Origin: Lithospermum erythrorhizon
Taxonomy: Eukaryota > Streptophyta > Magnoliopsida > Boraginales > Boraginaceae
Length of the DNA stretch: 64,000 nucleotides
Assembly: GCA_019722365.1 (NCBI GenBank)
Contig: JADFUC010000609.1
Span: 62,001-126,000, forward strand
Direction: 5' to 3'
Below, one piece after another: positions 57,931-64,000 of the stretch. The notes under the pieces were generated by a model. That model did no database searches. It was not told where the DNA came from and worked only from the letters and a program-made list of their open reading frames with translations. Numbering within the stretch: the stretch's first letter is position 1; every line of letters starts with the position of its first letter. The position numbers were made by a program, and so were the translations under genes.

Positions 57931-59093
57931 CACGCCGTGAGCTTTGTTTGAAACCTTTCGTTCTGATGCAGCTTTGAAAACATCGGCGTTTAAAATCGTA
58001 TCATGTTTCTTAACTTTAAATGCCATTTACATTGATAGGGAGCCCCATTTTAGTGCAAATCGACAAGGACCCGAACCTTGTTCGGGGTATAGAATCCATC
58101 TCGAGGTGCATGGCTATTTTCCATTTTGTCGGCATCCTTTGATACGCGCTGCTTTTTGTAAGTGGGCTCAAATCACTTTCAAATGATGAAGAACACTTCC
58201 TCTGGCGCTACGGTTCGTGATGATCACTATTGGATCTCTAAGGGTTGAAGTTGCTTTGACTTCTTGTGGATAAAGAAACTGAGATCTTATGAAAGGTACC
58301 CAGTGCGTAGTGCGTCAAATCGCTTCTACGTTAGATGCATCGACATTGAAACTTAAATCAACGAGCTTAAATGAGATGAACACCGTTACTTAGTCATACG
58401 GACATATATTCACTTTCAAGGAACTCTGTTTAGCAATGAAGATTCTATTCTCATCTTTCAAGTAGAAGTGGTAACCAACTATTTTGTAAATATTTGGTAA
58501 AGTTTGCTCCTTGGATTGTCTGCTTAGCATGGGCACCTGACCCCAATCTGAGAAAACTCAGCCGGAATCTTCGAACCACAGTTCATGGGGAGTTTTCTCT
58601 CTTGACTTTTGTTGGACGTCACATTTAAGGTAAGTGTTGCTTTCTTAGAAGTGCGTATCCTCTAGGGAGTAACCCGGTAGGTCGGATAGGCTCGTCATAG
58701 ATCGAGACATATCAAGAAGGGTTCGATTTCTTCTTTAGACAAGCCGTTATATTTGTAGCGTTCTTTGGAGTGAGTTGTGAAACAATGCAGCGCTCTACAA
58801 GATGATATTGAACTCGTGACTCAAATATTCTCCCTATCGAATAGAATCTTTATTATCTTGTTCAATTGGTTTTGTACTTCATTTGGAACTCCTTGAATTT
58901 CTCAAAGGACTGCGTGTTTGTGTCTCAGCGGATACACCCAAAACCGTATCTGCATGTCTGAGTAAATGTAATGAAGTAGTTATAACCTCCTGCTTTGCAG
59001 AGATGTGTTAAATTTGGCCCCATACGTGATGTGTATGATCTCCGATAAATCACTTGCCTTTCATTGTATCCGGCGAAGGGTGATTTAGTCATT
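57931..59093 (-). pseudogene. Copia-3 integrase remnant
   Basis: 58925-59158 starts in the GAG-pre-integrase/integrase link (LSFSSKMTKSPFAGYNER) and continues with the region before the first catalytic Asp; GGYNYFITFTQTCRYGF matches the GGARYFITFTDDYSRYG block, where the DD is now QT. The rest (57931-58900) is broken; it includes the end of integrase and the RT linker. Confidence 0.78.
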
Positions 59094-59387
59094 TTACTTG
59101 AGAAGGAAAGATTCACACTTATCGTATGATTCATAGTCGAAACCCATGAGTATTCCACCGTAGTAGAGTTTCTTGATTCGGTTTTCGTTAATATGACCCA
59201 ATCTGCAATGCCATAGGTATGTTTGGTTTAAGTCATTAGGCTTATTCCATTTTAAGTTTATGTTATATGACTCGTGTCGTAATCTAAAACAAAATAGACC
59301 ATTTTGAAGGGGTACAAAATCTTTTGCCCGTTCACGGTGATCTAAATTCATTGGATCTATTGAAAATGAAAAGCCATCGTTGTTCAA
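59094..59387 (-). pseudogene. Copia-3 GAG-pre-integrase
   Basis: 97 codons. YLWHCRLGHINENRIKKLY is a textbook GAG-pre-integrase signature (W-H-x-R-L-G-H), followed by GFDYESYDKCESFLLK, the C-x2-C region with one cysteine changed to Phe position spacing. This frame overlaps the next by about 60 bases. Confidence 0.9.
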
Positions 59388-60430
59388 AAGCGAGAAGCGA
59401 AATAATATTCCTACTAATTGCGGTACACGGTAAATCGGGAATAAATTTAAAAGCGGCGAGGCCCGTGGGCAGAATTTAAACTAATATTATGGATCCTCTG
59501 CCAGTATGACCAGCGCCGTTTCTACGCTTAGATCCATTTCCCTCTTTCGGAGTCTCACTTACTTGACTTGAGTTCCTCGTATTATGGCAAATGCCAGAAC
59601 CCGCAACCCGGTGTATCTAAGCACGCGGTACAATCAAAGTTTTCCAAACTTGACAACATACATACACGTAGTGCGGTGGTGGTGAGACCGTTCTTTCCCA
59701 TCATTTGTGAACTTCTGAGGTTGACTTCCGTTGACTGGAGTTCCCCTTGATAATGACATTTTCATCCTTCTAGTGCTCTCACATCCCACTTGACTTTGGG
59801 AGTTTTCCAGACCATGGCCTTTGGCAAAAGCTTCTTAATTGTGAATTTCTTCTTGTTTTGGACTGCAAAAGCGAGAAGAAGTAGAGGAGATCTTAGTGCT
59901 ACCCGAGGTTCATCTCGGCATTCGTGATCATGTCTTATGCGGTTAGTTTAGAGATAACTCAAACTTGTGCATATTAAAGTTCATGACAAACTTAAGAATT
60001 TATGCGGAAGAGACTTTAAGATGGGATCAACGACCGGAGTTCTTTAGAGGCAATTTGAGTGCTAGAGCGTTGAGTCGATCGACGAGCCTATCATTTTAAT
60101 GATATGAGGGCTTGCGGCATGTCCGTTCCCGAACTTCTGCTTTGCCAGGAAACACGAGCGGTGTCGTATCTCGTTTACGAACTCTTTTCATATTGAATCT
60201 GGAGCGAAGGTTCCATATTGTGGCTTATGAGACATTGGACATCCTGACATCAGACTTATGCTTTTGTGGGATCTTTTCCGATGGGAGAGCCTTTATCATT
60301 AGGTTTGGAGGAACACTTATTGTTGACACGTATTCGGTTCTCTCTTGCTTGAGAATGATTCTCGAGTTTGAACCAATCGTCAAAATTAAAGTTCTTCAGA
60401 ACTTTGCATTTTTCAAGTGTTGAAAGCGGC
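59388..60430 (-). pseudogene. Copia-3 gag-protease remnant
   Basis: The position predicts protease and gag on the minus strand, but only short disconnected pieces remain. A 103-codon plus-strand frame at 60112-60423 overlaps it and is taken as a shadow. Confidence 0.4.
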
Positions 60431-62109
60431 AATTCTTAGGAAGTAGTAGTGGAAGTAGCCATTATAATTCTCTGAATAAGTAAAATAAAAGGCAACCCAA
60501 GTCGGTAAACTATAAATGCTAGCATAAATAAATTGTAAAGAGTGAATTTAATACTTGATCTCCACGAAATATATTTAGTATCGAAGACCTATTATACTTT
60601 CAATTCAAGCAGCATATATTTTTGAATGGTATAATAGTAAGAGTTATCAACCAATTATATAAAAACTAAATAACTTTTGTAATGGGTAGCATACTATTCA
60701 AGATGCTACGGCTTTTGTATCTCGAAAATACCGATTAAGGATACGATTAAACCAAATAGTTGCCAAGTGATCATCAAAGCCCTTGGCGTTGGTGAAAATC
60801 ATTTGACATGATCCGTTGTCATATCAAATTGGAAAGCGTAACACTTGCCCGTGTACTGGATGATGGCGATTTCACAACTTTAAAAATTGACGATACTTTA
60901 CTTAAATTTTAAATGGTAAGTTGTTATTTACTTCTACTTTTATTTTACCATGCAATGGCATATGTCGGCGTATGTACAACATGAAAAATAAAACATGTAA
61001 TGCACATTTAAGAGAGGTATATGATAACCACAAGAGCCTATACATTTCAAAACTTGAAAACCTTATTTGGCCACTTACAATTGTATCTTAAAGCCTAGAA
61101 TCTCCACTTTGAGCCGTCTTGAATTAAATTCAAATGCATTAATCCCCAATTTGAGTGGGAGAAACAAGAAAATTAAAAATAACACCATGGCTCGGCGAGG
61201 TCATTTCTGTGTAATCGATCTGCCTTGGGGCCGAAAATAAAATGTGGGTAAATATACATCTGTCAGATTCCGTTTCCATAACAATATATGTAGGTAAATA
61301 TTAAAATAAATAAATGCGATTAATGTCATACGTATTAAATGAAAGTAAAATCAAATGTGTTCATAATTGACTAATTAATTTACCATTATTTTACAATTAT
61401 CCAATTAATATAAATTTTCAATTCGTAAGTAATTATTATAATAATTACCAATCTCTTAAATCATGGAATAATTACTTTCAAGTAATTAACTCCAAAATTT
61501 AAAATTTGAAAAGTTACCATGAAATGATATTTTCACTAATTATCAATTAATGAAAATAATTATGAAATATAAATCAAATTTAATGCCATTCAAGATATAT
61601 ATTCAATTATGTTAATGACAAAATTATGATTTAACATTTAAAAGCGAAATTAGTAATTGATAATTTTGAAAGCCAAAAAGAAATTACATAAAAATACATT
61701 TTAGGGTTTTCTAAAATGGGGCCGAAACTTCATGGTACAAATGACCGGCCTCAGAGCGCGGTGACACGCGGGTAGGTGCGTAATACGTCAGTGAAGCTTT
61801 CACCGGAGTGGCGGGCAGTCCCAAATCCGGGCCGGGCCTTGCGGTTCCCGCCAAGTCAAACCCAGCGAATATTAAAGCCGTTAATTTGATTTTCAAATAA
61901 TGCAACTTTGTAAAAATGATTTAAAGGCTCTAAAAATTTCAAAAAATTCACCAAGTTTGACTTGAACATGACAATATCATTATTGAACACGTCCGAATTA
62001 GATTTCATCAAAAACACTTTTTACTTTTAGATTAAAACAATCGAGAGCCAATGAATTTTCGGTGTACTTAAAAATTTCAAAAAACTCTGAAAAAATATGA
62101 GTTGGAGCC
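60431..62109. other. Copia-3 5' leader region
   Basis: AT-rich non-coding DNA between gag and the 5' LTR, unusually long (1.7 kb), with a GC-rich patch at 61735-61870. No intact primer binding site was found next to the LTR. Confidence 0.4.
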
Positions 62110-62946
62110 TGAGGGTTGACAGCGCTTAAAAGATGTCCATACGGGTGGTGACCTCGCGTGTCCATACCGAATAGCCTCGATTCTTGGCGCCAAAAGATGT
62201 CTAGATTGTATGCAGATCGGGAGGAAATCGAATTCAAACACTTGAACTTGCTAGGTTTTGATGAACAATGGAAGAAAAATTTCTTTCAAAATGGAGGAGG
62301 CTCACGGTTTTCAAGAGGAGGGAGGCGAGGGTTGTGATTTTCATGAAATGAAAACGCTGTCTGCTTTCTTTAAATACCATTTGCTAATTTTCTTTTGTTA
62401 AGCAACTGGATTAATCCCGGTTTAACTCGTTCGCTTAATCGGATAGATTATGTGCTTCTAGTAAATAATGAGTCTAGCTAGTAGGAGTTGTTCTATTTTA
62501 ATTAACTTAACAAGTCAATTAAAATACTAACTGATCCTTATCAAATAACTTATCAAGTTATTCATCGAACATTAGCAATTGATTAAGCTTGCAAAGTTTA
62601 ACCAATTGATGTTCATCAAATATATATTTGACAAATATATATATTGAGAGACACATCTCTCAATTTACAAATTCTTTGTTTAATTTCATGTATGAAATAT
62701 AATTTAAGTTATTATAATAATAATAATTTATAATTGCTATTACTATAGATTAATGGGTAAGGAATCTAACGATTGCTGCATGGCCACTTAGAATTATCAT
62801 GAGAACCAGCTAGTAATAGCACAATTACTAAGGTGAAGGCGCTAAGTTCCGGTAAATACATTTGAAAACCAGCACAGTAAATGAATTGATACACAAATTG
62901 TCGCAGCGGGCATAATAAAAAGAATCGATTTTCATTGATATTGACA
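62110..62946 (-). repeat. Copia-3 5' LTR
   Basis: About 0.84 kb, starting near TTGACAGCGC and ending TTGACA at 62946, just before LINE sequence resumes. Compared with the left copy it shows many small indels. Confidence 0.8.
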
Positions 62947-63840
62947 TTTATATCCGATACTCGGGGCCTTGGATTTGGAGTATATTGGCTATCCATTCAT
63001 AATTGGAATAGGCGAGGAGGATGGCACCATTAAGTAATTTGGATCGGTGTTGTGCGGTTCACTTTGGGCGCCGAGTTGATAGAGGCGAGTTGCTTTCATC
63101 TTAGTATGGTTGGAGATAATTGCCCCACCGGCTTTCATATACTTATGTTGCCACAGAGGATTAAAAGGCTGACCGTGTTCGACAACCAATGGGTTGATAA
63201 AGAGGCGTGAGGAGGTTCTGTGAGAAAGGCTTGGGCGAAAGAGTTCGAGGATCCGCATTGGTTTTAAGTTAGTGAAAAAATAAAAAATGTGTGAATGAAG
63301 TTGAGTGGTGTAAACGACTTAATTTTAATTCAAGGAGTGCGAATTGATGACATTCAAACAAAATGAGAAGTTTATTTGAAAGTGAAGACACTGTGGAAAG
63401 GATGTGCCTATGGGGCTAGAACTTGAGCTAGATGAAGCTTGGGGAAGAGGAGAAATATTGGAGGTTACGGTCTAAGGAAAAACAATTGAAGGATGGGGAT
63501 AAAAACTCCAAGTTCTTCCATATCTCGACGAAGCTAAGGCATAAAAGAAATCTGATTTTGGGAATGGAGGGACGACGGAGGACTTGGCAGACTGGCGTTG
63601 ATAATGTTTAAGGCTATTGTGTTGGACTACTTCAAAAACATTTTTGGTGCAAATGATATTTGAGAATCGGAGCTAGCCACTAAGTTTGTGGATCGTAGAG
63701 TAACGAGGCAATGAACCAACGTCTAACCATAGTTGTCTCTAGTGATGAAGTGGAGGCGGGTAATTTTTTGAGATGCCAGTGACAAGTCTCCACAACCCAA
63801 ATGGGATGATGTATGTTTTTTCAATTTTTTTGACATATAA
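62947..63840 (+). pseudogene. LINE ORF2, end of endonuclease and start of RT (3' piece)
   Basis: Continuing the LINE frame: LGLEYIGYPF (usual form DLGFxGYPFTW), LDRCCA-like residues, FDNQWVDKEA and VRKAWAKEFEDPHWF, then WGREEKYWRLRSKEKQLKDG, KNSKFFHISTKLRHKRN and ASDKSPQPKWDD (usual form KAPGPDG, the start of LINE RT). These are in the order of plant L1-like ORF2 but in several frames. It is interrupted by at least five stops. Confidence 0.82.
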
Positions 63841-64000
63841 TTTCTATATAGATATTGTAAAATTTGTTTATAGTTTCTTTTTTAGTACTAAACTCCTTAC
63901 GTGTTTAAATCATTACCGTACATGCCTAGGATCTTCACCCGCTAATATGAGTGGCATTTCCATGATCTGAACCGATCCTAGGATCGCCAAATCTGAAGTT
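63841..64000. other. Window end
   Basis: AT-rich sequence, probably further decayed LINE RT. No frame recognised. Confidence 0.3.

Larger units (their letters stand above)
52545..62946 (-). mobile_element. Copia-3: Ty1/copia element inserted in a LINE
   Basis: Direct LTRs (about 52545-53435 and 62110-62946) enclose minus-strand gag, GAG-pre-integrase, integrase, RT with YVDD, and RNase H. The flanks join to one LINE endonuclease domain. The internal region is interrupted at 53923 by a second insertion. Frames are heavily broken. Edges are approximate to some tens of bases and no target duplication is certain. Confidence 0.82.

Noticed and set aside
60112..60423. 103-codon plus-strand frame in Copia-3
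   Set aside because: Opposite to the expected gag, no motif, no splice or promoter context.
61711..61905. Minus-strand frame with a KASLTYYAPT stretch resembling the start of the Rubisco large subunit
   Set aside because: Only the LTYY word matches; the neighbouring conserved residues are absent, so no plastid insertion is claimed.
1..64000. tRNA, rRNA, CRISPR array, bacterial operon or viral genome
   Set aside because: None of the expected structures, repeats or gene orders was seen on either strand.

Overview
This window is nuclear DNA of a flowering plant, most likely a eudicot. It is AT-rich, its genes have introns, and most of it is decayed LTR retrotransposons nested in one another plus miniature inverted-repeat elements (MITEs). 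I see no bacterial or viral gene organisation, CRISPR array, tRNA or rRNA. Three host genes are supported: (1) the 3' part of a membrane-protein gene on the + strand (visible exons 475-4691); (2) a three-exon 2-oxoglutarate-dioxygenase-like gene on the - strand (11266-13597) that appears to have lost the catalytic core; (3) a single-exon PADRE (DUF4228) gene on the - strand (38549-39040).

Layout. 1-4.7 kb: gene 1. 4.8-9.8 kb: a Ty1/copia element (Copia-1, - strand) whose LTR begins about 130 bp after the gene 1 stop codon. 9.8-15.8 kb: MITEs, gene 2 and AT-rich spacer. 15.8-37.1 kb: a Tat-type Ty3/gypsy element with gag and protease but no recognisable RT, RNase H or integrase. It is split by a second gypsy element of Athila type (20943-30008) that carries its own LTR pair, a tRNA-Asp-type primer binding site and remnants of gag, protease, RT, RNase H, integrase and a 3' ORF. 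37.1-39.6 kb: an AAT microsatellite and gene 3. 39.6-46.1 kb: a very decayed copia element (Copia-2). 46.1-52 kb: spacer with a minisatellite, a G-rich block and a long foldback element that has a Mutator-like MITE inserted in one arm with an exact 9-bp target duplication. 52.1-63.8 kb: a LINE on the + strand, split inside its endonuclease domain by a third copia element (Copia-3), which is itself interrupted by a probable gypsy solo LTR containing a long TA microsatellite.

The transposons are mostly dead: their reading frames are broken every few hundred bases, and some catalytic residues are changed. Order of insertion can be read from the nesting. The unusual signals are the nesting, the tandem repeats forming inside the Tat-type element, a tandem-duplicated decayed exon start in gene 1, and the probable pseudo-enzyme with a C-terminal membrane anchor in gene 2. 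I did not find a convincing new defence or metabolic system. The very dense small indels in the LTR elements could be age or could partly be uncorrected long-read errors.
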